A DNA stretch of 23,514 nucleotides from JAOADN01 sp046155885 (GTDB taxonomy: Bacteria; Pseudomonadota; Alphaproteobacteria; Rhodobacterales; Rhodobacteraceae), in NCBI GenBank assembly GCA_046155885.1, contig JBJXFU010000029.1, forward strand, positions 1 to 23,514, given 5' to 3'. The notes under the pieces were generated by a model. That model saw nothing but the letters and a program-made list of their open reading frames with translations, had not been told where the DNA came from and made no database searches. Each line of letters opens with the position of its first letter. Position 1 is the first letter of the stretch. The position numbers were made by a program, and so were the translations under genes. This document shows positions 7,809-15,058 of the stretch, in pieces.

Positions 7809-7826
7809 CGGTGGGCGCCCCCACCG
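7809..7826. terminator. Hairpin between convergent IMPACT-family gene and mdh
   Basis: CGGTGGG (7809-7815) and CCCACCG (7820-7826) form a perfect 7-bp stem with a CGCC loop in the 208-bp gap between convergent genes. No T-tract follows, so its role as a terminator rests on position only. Confidence 0.4.
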
Positions 7827-7895
7827 TGACCCTCCCCGGCGGGGCGGGGGATGGGGGGGCGATCCGGGTGGAGTTTGCGGGGGGTTGGCGGGGAT

Positions 7896-8858
7896 CTAGG
7901 CGAGGCTCGCGTCGATCCCCTTGCAGGCCGCGACCAGACCCTTCACCGCATCGACCGACTTCCTGAACATCGCGTCCTCGGCCGCGTCCATGCCGATCTC
8001 GATCACCTTCTCGACCCCGCCGGCGCCCAGAACGCAGGGCACGCCGACATACATCCCGTCAAGGCCGTAGGCACCCTTGACGTAGGCGGCGCAGGGCAGG
8101 ACGCGCTTCTGGTCTTTCAGGTAGGCTTCGGCCATTTCGATGGCCGACGTGGCGGGGGCGTAGAAGGCGGAGCCGGTCTTGAGAAGGCCGACGATCTCGG
8201 CGCCGCCGTCGCGGGTGCGCTGGACGATGGCGTCGAGCTTCGCCTGCGTGGTCCAGCCCATCTTGACGAGATCGGGCAGGGGAATGCCCGCGACCGTGGA
8301 GTAGCGGGTGAGCGGCACCATCGTGTCGCCGTGGCCACCGAGGACGAAGGCGGTGACGTCGCGCATCGAGACGCCGAATTCGAGGCTGAGGAAGTGGCGG
8401 AAGCGCCCCGAGTCCAGGACGCCCGCCATTCCCACGACCTTGTGATGCGGGAGCCCCGAGAATTCGCGCAAGGCCCAGACCATCGCGTCGAGGGGGTTGG
8501 TGATGCAGATGACGAAAGCGCCGGGCGCATGCGCCCTGATCCCGTCGCCCACGGCCTTCATCACCTTGAGGTTGATGCCCAGAAGGTCGTCGCGGCTCAT
8601 CCCCGGCTTGCGGGGGACGCCGGCGGTGACGATGCAGACATCGGCCCCGGCAATGTCGGCGTAGTCGTTGGTGCCCTTGATCGCGGCATCGAAGCCGGCG
8701 ACGGGGCCGCATTGGGCGATGTCGAGCGCCTTGCCCTGGGGCACCCCCTCCATCACGTCGAAAAGCATCACGTCGCCCAGTTCGTGGCTGGCTGCCAGCA
8801 GGGCGAGCGTGCCGCCGATCTGTCCGGCGCCGATCAGCGCGATCTTCGGTCTGGCCAT
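7896..8858 (-). CDS. mdh: Malate dehydrogenase (NAD)
   Basis: It oxidises malate to oxaloacetate with NAD in the TCA cycle. The 320-residue length and sequence fit the lactate-dehydrogenase-like malate dehydrogenases of alphaproteobacteria. Visible sites are the Rossmann loop GAGQIGG (10-16), D34 at the end of the second strand for NAD preference, the substrate arginines R83 and R89 in GVPRKPGMSRDDL, N121 in ITNPLD, R152, and catalytic H176 in GGHGDTMVPL. The ATG at 8858 follows GGAGGG at good distance; 27 further upstream codons do not resemble the family. It is divergent from the TauE/SafE gene. The motif at 8971-8993, shared with sucC, lies 112 nt upstream. Confidence 0.97.
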   Translation of the reverse strand: MARPKIALIGAGQIGGTLALLAASHELGDVMLFDVMEGVPQGKALDIAQCGPVAGFDAAIKGTNDYADIAGADVCIVTAGVPRKPGMSRDDLLGINLKVMKAVGDGIRAHAPGAFVICITNPLDAMVWALREFSGLPHHKVVGMAGVLDSGRFRHFLSLEFGVSMRDVTAFVLGGHGDTMVPLTRYSTVAGIPLPDLVKMGWTTQAKLDAIVQRTRDGGAEIVGLLKTGSAFYAPATSAIEMAEAYLKDQKRVLPCAAYVKGAYGLDGMYVGVPCVLGAGGVEKVIEIGMDAAEDAMFRKSVDAVKGLVAACKGIDASLA

Positions 8859-8970
8859 TCCAATTCCCTCCGGTGGCTGGCTGGTGCGGGATGGGTAATC
8901 CCCTTGGGCCGCCCGCGCAAGCGCGCCGCGCCGCAGCATCGGGCGGCGCCTTCCAGACTGGGGGCGTTTG

Positions 8971-8993
8971 CGCTAAAGCCCGGTTAAGGGCGG
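8971..8993 (-). promoter_or_regulatory. Motif shared by the sucC and mdh upstream regions (mdh copy)
   Basis: On the minus strand it reads CCGCC, C, TTAACCGGG, C, TTTAGCG, nearly identical to 2849-2870 upstream of sucC. It lies 112 nt before the mdh start codon and 42 nt before the GTG of the divergent transporter gene, so it could serve either. The function is inferred only from the recurrence. Confidence 0.55.
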
Positions 8994-9035
8994 CCGGGAC
9001 GCATGCGCGGACGCGTTCGGCCGGGGGGAATCGGG

Positions 9036-9779
9036 GTGCACGATCCGGTGTTTCTGGCGCTGGCGGTGGTCGCCGCGGTCGTCGTCGGCCTGTCGAAGGG
9101 CGGTCTGCCGGTGGTAGGCATGCTGGCGGTGCCGGTGCTGGCGTTGTCGACCTCGCCGGTGACGGCGGCGGGGCTGTTGCTGCCGGTCTATTGTGTGTCG
9201 GACATTTTCGGGGTGATCGCCTACCGCAAGGCCTTCGACCGCCGGAACCTGCTGGTACTCGCCCCCGCCGCGACGGTCGGGATCGCGCTGGGCTGGGCGA
9301 CGGCGACGACGGTGCCGGAGCGCGCGGTCACGGGGCTGGTGGGGGCGATCGGTCTGGCCTTTGCGCTGACGATCCTGCTCAGGACGCCGCCGGAGGGGCC
9401 GGGGCGGCGGGCCCATGTGCTGCCAGGGTTGTTCTGGGGGGCGCTCATGGGGTTCACCAGCTTCGTCAACCACGCCGGCGCGCCGCCCTATCAGGTCTAC
9501 GTGCAGCCGCAGCGGCTGGAGAAGACGGTGTTCGCGGGTACGACCACGATTCTTTTCGCCTATGTCAACGCGGTGAAGCTGATCCCCTATTATGCGCTGG
9601 GGCAGCTCAACCCGGCGAACCTGCGGCTGGCGGGGCTTCTGATGCTTCCCGCCGCCCTGGCGGTCTGGGTCGGGGTGCGGCTGGTGCGGGTGATACCCGA
9701 GGCGGTGTTCTACCGCCTTGTGACCTGGGCGCTGCTTCTGGTGTCGCTGAAGCTTCTGTGGGACGCTGCGGCGGGCTGA
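9036..9779 (+). CDS. TauE/SafE (TSUP) family membrane transporter
   Basis: The protein (247 aa from this start) has seven to eight hydrophobic helices. Near the start is VVVGLSKGGLP, the first of the two repeated motifs of the TauE/SafE family, and the second half has GALMGFTSFVNHAGAPPYQVY, the matching repeat. Members export sulfite, sulfoacetate or related organic anions across the inner membrane; the substrate here is unknown. GTG at 9036 is preferred because GGGGGGAA precedes it by 5 nt and the protein then begins directly before the first helix. An ATG at 9003 in the same frame would add 11 residues. It is divergent from mdh and ends 4 bp from the convergent small periplasmic protein gene. 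No sulfonate catabolism genes are nearby. Confidence 0.88.
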   Translation: MHDPVFLALAVVAAVVVGLSKGGLPVVGMLAVPVLALSTSPVTAAGLLLPVYCVSDIFGVIAYRKAFDRRNLLVLAPAATVGIALGWATATTVPERAVTGLVGAIGLAFALTILLRTPPEGPGRRAHVLPGLFWGALMGFTSFVNHAGAPPYQVYVQPQRLEKTVFAGTTTILFAYVNAVKLIPYYALGQLNPANLRLAGLLMLPAALAVWVGVRLVRVIPEAVFYRLVTWALLLVSLKLLWDAAAG

Positions 9780-9783
9780 GCGG

Positions 9784-10086
9784 TCACGCCTTTTCCCCAG
9801 GCTTGGCCGGGGCTTCCGCCACCGCCTCGAAATTCTCGCCCGAGGCGACAAGGCAGGTCATTCCGTTCGGGGTGGTGACGGTGATCGTCCAGGTGCCGGT
9901 GCTGTCGGAGGCGAAGATCTCCATGATCGCGGCATTCGGGGCGACGCCGACCGAGCGGCGGGTTTCGCCGTAACGGTCGGCCAGGACCTTGAGGACCTGT
10001 TCGCGCTGGGCGCATTGCTGCGCGGCGAGGGCCGGGCCGGCCGCGAGCGCGAGAAACAGGGCAGTGCAACCGGAAAGTCTGAGCAT
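9784..10086 (-). CDS. Small periplasmic protein of unknown function (100 aa)
   Basis: The protein has a signal peptide (cleavage near ALA, residue 21) and a mature part of about 79 residues with two cysteines (C25 and C78) that could form a disulfide. The pattern CAQREQVLKVLADRYGE, then GTWTITVTTPNGMTCLVASGE, is one I know from many uncharacterised alphaproteobacterial proteins; no function is established. The start at 10086 has AGGAGT upstream; the longer frame to 10407 overlaps the divergent promoter region and lacks similarity. It is transcribed away from the NnrU-family gene. Confidence 0.8.
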   Translation of the reverse strand: MLRLSGCTALFLALAAGPALAAQQCAQREQVLKVLADRYGETRRSVGVAPNAAIMEIFASDSTGTWTITVTTPNGMTCLVASGENFEAVAEAPAKPGEKA

Positions 10087-10309
10087 TCGGGGCCACTCCT
10101 GGTGAACGGCCCGGATGAGGCGGGCGCGTGACCGGGCAGTTTGCGCGCGCCGCGCGAACATAGGGTTAACGGCTCGTCCGCACGACATGCGGCGGCTTCC
10201 GGGCGTCCGCCGTTTGCGGGCATTGCCAATCCTGGGGGCAGCGGGCAGGGTCTGCGCGGAGGCCGGGCGCAGCCGCGCGGGCCCGGCCGGGACGCAGGGG
10301 AGGCAACCG

Positions 10310-10867
10310 ATGACGCTTCTGATCGCAGGACTTGTTCTGTGGTGGGCAGCCCACCTGCTGAAACGGATCGCACCGGGACCGCGCGCCGCGATGGGGGATG
10401 CGGGCAAGGGGGTGGTGGCGCTGCTTTTGCTGGTCGCGGTGGTGCTGATGGTGATCGGTTACCGGGGCTGGGCGGCGCCGAACCTTTACGACCCGCTGCC
10501 GGGGATGGGGCATCTGAACAACCTGCTGATGGCGGTCTCGCTGTTCCTCTTCGGGGTCGGGGGGACGAAGGGCACGCTTTTCGCCCGGATGCGGCACCCG
10601 ATGCTTTGGGGCACGGTGATCTGGTCGGTGGCGCATCTGCTGGTGAACGGGGACACCGCCTCGGTGACCCTGTTCGGCGGGATCGGCCTCTGGGCGCTGG
10701 TGGCTATGGCGATGATCAACGCCGCGGGGCCCTGGGAGCGGCCGGCCGAGGGGCGGGGGGTGAAGGGCGATCTGATGAACCTCGCGGGGGTCGTGGTGCT
10801 GTTCGCCGTTGTCGCGGGCGTGCACGCCTGGCTCGGGCATCCGGTATTCCTGGGCAGCTACGGCTGA
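10310..10867 (+). CDS. NnrU-family inner-membrane protein
   Basis: The 185-residue protein has about five hydrophobic helices and the NnrU-family block MRHPMLWGTVIWSVAHLLVNGD (94-115), including H96, H109 and N113. NnrU was named from denitrifiers, where it lies near nitric oxide reductase genes, but most members have no proven role. The fold resembles isoprenylcysteine methyltransferase-type membrane proteins. The ATG at 10310 follows GGGGAGG at good distance; upstream codons in frame are unlike the family. It lies 171 bp before sdhC in the same direction. The gap carries a dyad and probably a separate sdh promoter. No denitrification genes are visible here. Confidence 0.88.
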   Translation: MTLLIAGLVLWWAAHLLKRIAPGPRAAMGDAGKGVVALLLLVAVVLMVIGYRGWAAPNLYDPLPGMGHLNNLLMAVSLFLFGVGGTKGTLFARMRHPMLWGTVIWSVAHLLVNGDTASVTLFGGIGLWALVAMAMINAAGPWERPAEGRGVKGDLMNLAGVVVLFAVVAGVHAWLGHPVFLGSYG

Positions 10868-10945
10868 GGCGCGCTGTCCGGTTTTCGGCTTCGGCCGGGC
10901 ATCGGGTGATATCGTGGCGGAGATTTTCGCGGCGTGGCGGCACGG

Positions 10946-10978
10946 CCTGCTTGAAACTCGGCTTTGACGAGTGGCAGG
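10946..10978. promoter_or_regulatory. Nested inverted repeat upstream of sdhC
   Basis: CCTGC (10946-10950) pairs with GCAGG (10974-10978) and ACTCG (10956-10960) with CGAGT (10968-10972). The dyad ends 60 nt before the sdhC ATG. It may be an operator or an RNA hairpin in the sdh leader. I see no convincing -35/-10 pair. Confidence 0.35.
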
Positions 10979-11038
10979 TAGAAACGGAACGCCGACCGGA
11001 CGCCTGGCGGGCAGGCCAAAACGGGAGCATGTCGAAGC

Positions 11039-11422
11039 ATGGCAGACGTGAACCGCGGAAACCGGCCGCTTTCGCCGCATATCGGCATCTACCGCTGGCA
11101 GATCCCGATGGTCACCTCGATCCTGACGCGGATCACCGGCAACGGGCTGATCGTGGCGGGCGTGCTGATCGTCTGGTGGCTTCTGGCGGCGGCGTCGGGG
11201 CCGGACTACTTCGCTTTCGTGGATGCGATCCTGCGGTCGTGGTTCGGCAAGCTGGTTTTCCTGGGGTCGATCTGGGCCATCTGGTACCACTTCCTCGCCG
11301 GCCTCAGGCATCTTCTGTACGATTCCGGGCGCGGGCTGGACATCGCGACGGCCGAAAAGCTGGGTTGGGCGGTGATCGGCGGGTCGGTGGCGCTGACCGC
11401 GATCACTGTCCTGGTTCTCTGA
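11039..11422 (+). CDS. sdhC: Succinate dehydrogenase cytochrome b556 subunit
   Basis: It is the larger-numbered membrane anchor of respiratory complex II, which passes electrons from succinate to ubiquinone. The 127 residues form three membrane helices. Key sites fall at the same numbering as in E. coli SdhC: S27 and R31 in SILTRITG for ubiquinone binding, and H84 as heme b ligand with R90-H91 in HFLAGLRHLLYDSG. It is first of the sdh operon and ends 10 nt before sdhD. GGGAG lies 11 nt upstream of the ATG. The upstream ATG at 11029 is out of frame. Confidence 0.96.
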   Translation: MADVNRGNRPLSPHIGIYRWQIPMVTSILTRITGNGLIVAGVLIVWWLLAAASGPDYFAFVDAILRSWFGKLVFLGSIWAIWYHFLAGLRHLLYDSGRGLDIATAEKLGWAVIGGSVALTAITVLVL

Positions 11423-11432
11423 GGGAGCGGCG

Positions 11433-11804
11433 ATGCAGTATCTGACCGCGCGGAAACGGGCCGAGGGCTTGGGGTCGGCGAAGTCCGGGACGGAACATTT
11501 CTGGCGGATGCACCTCACCTCGGTGGCGCTGGCCGTGCTGGTGCCGGTCTTCGTCTTCACCTTCGGCTGCATCCTCGGCGCCCCGCATGCCGAGGTCGCG
11601 GCCTATTTCGCGCGGCCGTTCCCGGCGATCGTCACGGCGCTGACGCTTGTGGTCGGGTTCCTGCACTTCGCGGCCGGGGCGCGGGTGATGATCGAGGACT
11701 ACTGGCAGGGCGCGGCGCGGCACTGGCTGATCATCGGGGTCAGCGGCCTGTCCTATGCCTGCATCGCGACCGGCCTTTTCGCCCTTGTCCGCCTTGCGCT
11801 CTGA
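11433..11804 (+). CDS. sdhD: Succinate dehydrogenase membrane anchor subunit
   Basis: This is the second membrane subunit of complex II, 123 residues with three hydrophobic helices. H78 in GFLHFAAGARVMIEDYW is the expected second heme b ligand, and D89-Y90 matches the quinone-site Asp-Tyr pair of E. coli SdhD. GAGGGAGCGGCG precedes the ATG. It sits between sdhC (10-nt gap) and sdhA (9-nt gap), so the three are cotranscribed. Confidence 0.95.
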   Translation: MQYLTARKRAEGLGSAKSGTEHFWRMHLTSVALAVLVPVFVFTFGCILGAPHAEVAAYFARPFPAIVTALTLVVGFLHFAAGARVMIEDYWQGAARHWLIIGVSGLSYACIATGLFALVRLAL

Positions 11805-11813
11805 GGACACCGC

Positions 11814-13616
11814 ATGACCGCCTATCCCTACGAGACGCATGAATACGACGTGGTGGTGGTCGGCGCCGGCGGCGCCGGTCTTCGGGCGACGCTGGGGATG
11901 GCCGAGCAGGGGCTGAGGACGGCCTGCATCACCAAGGTTTTCCCGACCCGCAGCCATACGGTCGCGGCGCAGGGGGGGATCGCCGCCAGCCTTGGCAACA
12001 TGGGGCCGGACAGCTGGCAGTGGCACATGTACGACACCGTGAAGGGGTCGGACTGGCTGGGCGACACCGACGCGATGGAATACCTTGCGCGCGAGGCGCC
12101 GAAGGCGGTCTACGAGCTGGAGCATTACGGCGTGCCGTTCAGCCGGACCGAGGACGGGCGCATCTATCAGCGCCCCTTCGGCGGGCACACGACCGAGTAC
12201 GGCGAGGGCCCGCCGGTGCAGCGGACCTGCGCGGCGGCGGACCGGACGGGGCATGCGATCCTGCACACGCTTTACGGCCAGTCGCTGAAGAACAATGCCG
12301 AGTTCTACATCGAGTACTTCGCCATCGACCTGATCGTGACCGACGGCGCCTGCACCGGCGTCGTCTGCTGGAAGCTCGATGACGGGACCATCCATGTCTT
12401 CAACGCCAAGATGGTGGTGCTGGCCACGGGCGGCTACGGGCGGGCCTACTTCAGTGCCACTTCGGCCCATACCTGCACCGGCGACGGCGGCGGCATGGCG
12501 GCGCGGGCGGGGCTGGCGCTCCAGGACATGGAGTTCGTGCAGTTCCACCCCACGGGCATCTACGGGTCGGGCTGCCTGATTACCGAGGGCGCGCGCGGCG
12601 AGGGGGGGTATCTGACCAACAGCGAGGGCGAGCGGTTCATGGAGCGCTATGCGCCGACCTACAAGGACCTGGCGTCGCGCGATGTGGTCAGCCGCTGCAT
12701 GACGGTGGAAATCCGCGAGGGGCGGGGGGTTGGCGAGGGCAAGGACCACATCCACCTGAATCTGTCGCACATCCCGCCCGCGACGTTGCACGAACGTCTG
12801 CCGGGGATTTCGGAAAGCGCGAAAATCTTCGCTGGCGTCGATGTGACGCGCGAGCCGATCCCGGTCCTGCCGACGGTGCACTACAACATGGGCGGCATTC
12901 CGACGAACTACTGGGGCGAGGTTCTGGCGCCGCTTCCGGGCGATCCGGACCGCGTCTTCCCCGGTCTGATGGCGGTGGGCGAGGCGGGCTGCGCATCGGT
13001 GCACGGGGCGAACCGGCTGGGATCGAATTCGCTGATCGACCTGGTGGTGTTCGGGCGCGCGGCGGCGATCCGGGCCGGGAAGGTCGTCGATCCGGGCACG
13101 GCGGTGCCGGGGACGAACGCGGCCGGGGTAGACCGCGCGCTGGCGCGCTTCGACGGGCTGCGGCACGCCGCGGGCGCGGTGCCCACGGCGGCGCTGCGGC
13201 TGGAGATGCAGAAGACGATGCAGGCCGACGCGGCGGTGTTCCGGTCTTCGGCGACGCTGGCCGAGGGCGTGGCGAAGATGGAGAAGGTGGCGGCGAAGCT
13301 GGACGATCTGAGCGTCACCGATCGGTCGCTGATCTGGAACAGCGACCTGATGGAGACGCTGGAACTGACCAACCTGATGCCGAACGCCTTGTCCACCATC
13401 GTGGCGGCCGAGGCGCGGAAGGAATCGCGCGGGGCGCATGCGCATGAGGATTTCCCCAAGCGCGACGACGCGGTGTGGCGGCGGCATTCGCTGGCCTGGG
13501 TGGAGGGGACTTCGGTGCGGCTGGGCTACCGGCCGGTGCACCTCGACCCGCTGACGAGCGAGGCGGAGGGGGGGATCAGCCTGAAGAAGATCGCTCCGAA
13601 GGCGCGGGTGTATTGA
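11814..13616 (+). CDS. sdhA: Succinate dehydrogenase flavoprotein subunit
   Basis: This is the catalytic subunit of complex II; it oxidises succinate to fumarate with covalently bound FAD on the cytoplasmic face. The 600-residue length is normal. VVVGAGGAGLRA (14-25) is the FAD-binding turn, H48 in RSHTVAAQGG carries the covalent flavin, HPTGIYGSGCLITEGARGEGG (245-265) and R289 belong to the active site, and H356 lies in VHYNMGGIPTN. The C-terminal half keeps the family domain to the final KKIAPKARVY. Its TGA stop shares one base with the ATG of the following lipoprotein gene. Confidence 0.98.
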   Translation: MTAYPYETHEYDVVVVGAGGAGLRATLGMAEQGLRTACITKVFPTRSHTVAAQGGIAASLGNMGPDSWQWHMYDTVKGSDWLGDTDAMEYLAREAPKAVYELEHYGVPFSRTEDGRIYQRPFGGHTTEYGEGPPVQRTCAAADRTGHAILHTLYGQSLKNNAEFYIEYFAIDLIVTDGACTGVVCWKLDDGTIHVFNAKMVVLATGGYGRAYFSATSAHTCTGDGGGMAARAGLALQDMEFVQFHPTGIYGSGCLITEGARGEGGYLTNSEGERFMERYAPTYKDLASRDVVSRCMTVEIREGRGVGEGKDHIHLNLSHIPPATLHERLPGISESAKIFAGVDVTREPIPVLPTVHYNMGGIPTNYWGEVLAPLPGDPDRVFPGLMAVGEAGCASVHGANRLGSNSLIDLVVFGRAAAIRAGKVVDPGTAVPGTNAAGVDRALARFDGLRHAAGAVPTAALRLEMQKTMQADAAVFRSSATLAEGVAKMEKVAAKLDDLSVTDRSLIWNSDLMETLELTNLMPNALSTIVAAEARKESRGAHAHEDFPKRDDAVWRRHSLAWVEGTSVRLGYRPVHLDPLTSEAEGGISLKKIAPKARVY

Positions 13617-13909
13617 TGCGCCCAGGGTTCGCGCTGCCGCTCTTCATGGGTCTCGCCGCCTGCGGCGCCATGTCGGTCGAACGCGCCGAGGAAAGCTGCG
13701 TGGCCGAAGCCAAGGCGGCGCGGGGTCCCACCGGGACGGTGGCGGTGGGGGCCACGAGCGACGGACCGCGGGCGGAAGCGGATGTGACGATTTCGTCGGA
13801 CTGGGTTTTCGGGCGTGACCCCGAGGAGGTCTATGCCTCCTGCGTGATGCGGCGGTCGGGGAAGGCGCCGGTGACGATGCTTGTCGACCGGCCGGAATGG
13901 AGAAGGTGA
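13616..13909 (+). CDS. Small lipoprotein encoded between sdhA and sdhB
   Basis: The 97-residue protein has a lipobox MGLAAC with the lipidated cysteine at C16, and two more cysteines (C28 and C76) that could pair. The rest is small, with no domain recognised. The ATG overlaps the sdhA stop by one base (TGATG) and the gene ends one base before sdhB, so its position in the operon is tight and probably translationally coupled. A small gene at this site is something I know from Rhodobacteraceae sdh operons; a role in complex II has not been shown as far as I know. The frame extends upstream to 13475 inside sdhA, but the lipobox fixes the start at 13616. Confidence 0.85.
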   Translation: MRPGFALPLFMGLAACGAMSVERAEESCVAEAKAARGPTGTVAVGATSDGPRAEADVTISSDWVFGRDPEEVYASCVMRRSGKAPVTMLVDRPEWRR

Positions 13910-13910
13910 G

Positions 13911-14690
13911 ATGGTCGAACTGACGCTGCCGAAGAATTCGAAGGTCCGCGTCGGCAGGACCTGGCCGAAGCCCGAAGGCGCCAGCAACGTCCGCGCCTTC
14001 CGCATCTACCGCTGGAATCCCGACGACGGGGAAAACCCGCGCATCGACACCTATCACCTCGACCTGGACCGCTGCGGGCCGATGGTTCTGGACGCGCTGA
14101 TCAAGATCAAGACCGAGATCGACCCGACGCTGACCTTCCGGCGGTCGTGCCGCGAGGGTATCTGCGGGTCCTGCGCGATGAACATCGGGGGGATCAACAC
14201 GCTGGCCTGCATCTACGGGCTGGACGAGATCAAGGGCGACGTGAAGATCTACCCCCTGCCGCATATGCCGGTGGTCAAGGACCTGGTGCCCGACCTGACG
14301 CATTTCTACGCCCAGCACGCCAGCATCATGCCCTGGCTGGAGACGAAGACCAACCGCCCGGCCAAGGAATGGCGGCAGTCGATCGAGGACCGCAGGAAGC
14401 TCGACGGGCTTTACGAGTGCGTGATGTGCGCGTCCTGCTCGACCGCCTGCCCGAGCTACTGGTGGAACGGCGACCGCTACCTGGGCCCCGCCGCGCTGCT
14501 GCACGCCTACCGGTGGATCATCGATTCACGCGACGAGGCGACCGGCGAGCGGCTGGACCAGCTGGAAGACCCTTTCAAGCTTTACCGCTGCCACACGATC
14601 ATGAACTGCACCAAGACCTGCCCGAAGGGCCTGAACCCGGCGAAGGCCATCGCGGAGATCAAGAAGATGATGGTGGAGCGGGCGGTGTGA
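13911..14690 (+). CDS. sdhB: Succinate dehydrogenase iron-sulfur subunit
   Basis: This subunit carries electrons from FAD to the quinone site in complex II. The 259 residues have the plant-type ferredoxin domain with [2Fe-2S] ligands C80, C85, C88 and C100, and the C-terminal domain with C170, C173, C176 and C237 for [4Fe-4S] and C180, C227 and C233 for [3Fe-4S], in CVMCASCSTACP and CHTIMNCTKTCPKG. The ATG at 13911 fits the family N terminus; an in-frame ATG 10 codons earlier lies inside the lipoprotein gene. All cluster ligands are intact. Confidence 0.98.
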   Translation: MVELTLPKNSKVRVGRTWPKPEGASNVRAFRIYRWNPDDGENPRIDTYHLDLDRCGPMVLDALIKIKTEIDPTLTFRRSCREGICGSCAMNIGGINTLACIYGLDEIKGDVKIYPLPHMPVVKDLVPDLTHFYAQHASIMPWLETKTNRPAKEWRQSIEDRRKLDGLYECVMCASCSTACPSYWWNGDRYLGPAALLHAYRWIIDSRDEATGERLDQLEDPFKLYRCHTIMNCTKTCPKGLNPAKAIAEIKKMMVERAV

Positions 14691-14719
14691 GACCTTCGGT
14701 CGGGTAAAGGATCGGACCT

Positions 14720-14983
14720 GTGGGCCTTGAAACGCTCGGGCAGGTGGGGGCGCTTCAGATCGCCACGCTTGCCGGTGTCGGCATTTTCCTGGCCTTGATC
14801 GCCTTCCGGACAGGCGTCGTCGCAGGCCGCCGCAGGCTCCCGTGTCGCTGGAGATGGGACCGTGGGCAGCCCAAGTCCGCGCTGGGCCGCTGGACATGCA
14901 CCGTCTGTGGTGAAACAGGCTATGGAAAAGGCCGGAAGCGGCCCCAGACATGCAAGCGCGCCATCAAACCTGCTTCCCTCTGA
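14720..14983 (+). CDS. Small membrane-anchored protein with four cysteines (87 aa)
   Basis: I do not recognise a named function. Residues 11-30 are a membrane helix, followed by a basic stretch and four cysteines (C42, C60, C63, C78) in a CxxC-containing arrangement that could bind zinc or a similar metal. GTG at 14720 is preceded by AAAGGA at good distance. It lies 29 nt after sdhB, so it probably belongs to the sdh transcript, or at least reads through from it. Arg/Trp-rich CRWRWDRG followed by RWTCTVC resembles small proteins I associate with Rhodobacteraceae, without certainty. The basic loop after the helix suggests a cytoplasmic C terminus. Confidence 0.68.
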   Translation: MGLETLGQVGALQIATLAGVGIFLALIAFRTGVVAGRRRLPCRWRWDRGQPKSALGRWTCTVCGETGYGKGRKRPQTCKRAIKPASL

Positions 14984-15025
14984 CTTTGAGGCCGGTTGCC
15001 GCCTGATCCGCTTCCGTGCCAAACC

Positions 15026-15054
15026 TCTCCCGACCGGCTGTGACACTCGGGAGA
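15026..15054 (+). promoter_or_regulatory. Inverted repeat that covers the agmatinase ribosome binding site
   Basis: TCTCCCG (15026-15032) is fully complementary to CGGGAGA (15048-15054), which contains the GGGAG Shine-Dalgarno sequence of the gene starting at 15059. The 15-nt loop allows an RNA hairpin that could hide the site. Chance complementarity to a Shine-Dalgarno sequence is possible. Confidence 0.4.
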
Positions 15055-15058
15055 AACG

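Noticed and set aside
10310..10867. Part of a denitrification cluster because of the NnrU name
   Set aside because: No nitric oxide or nitrite reductase genes are nearby; NnrU-family proteins also occur outside denitrification loci.
11403..13541. 712-codon minus-strand frame opposite sdhD, sdhA
   Set aside because: It is His/Arg-rich antisense of a conserved flavoprotein gene with no domain of its own.
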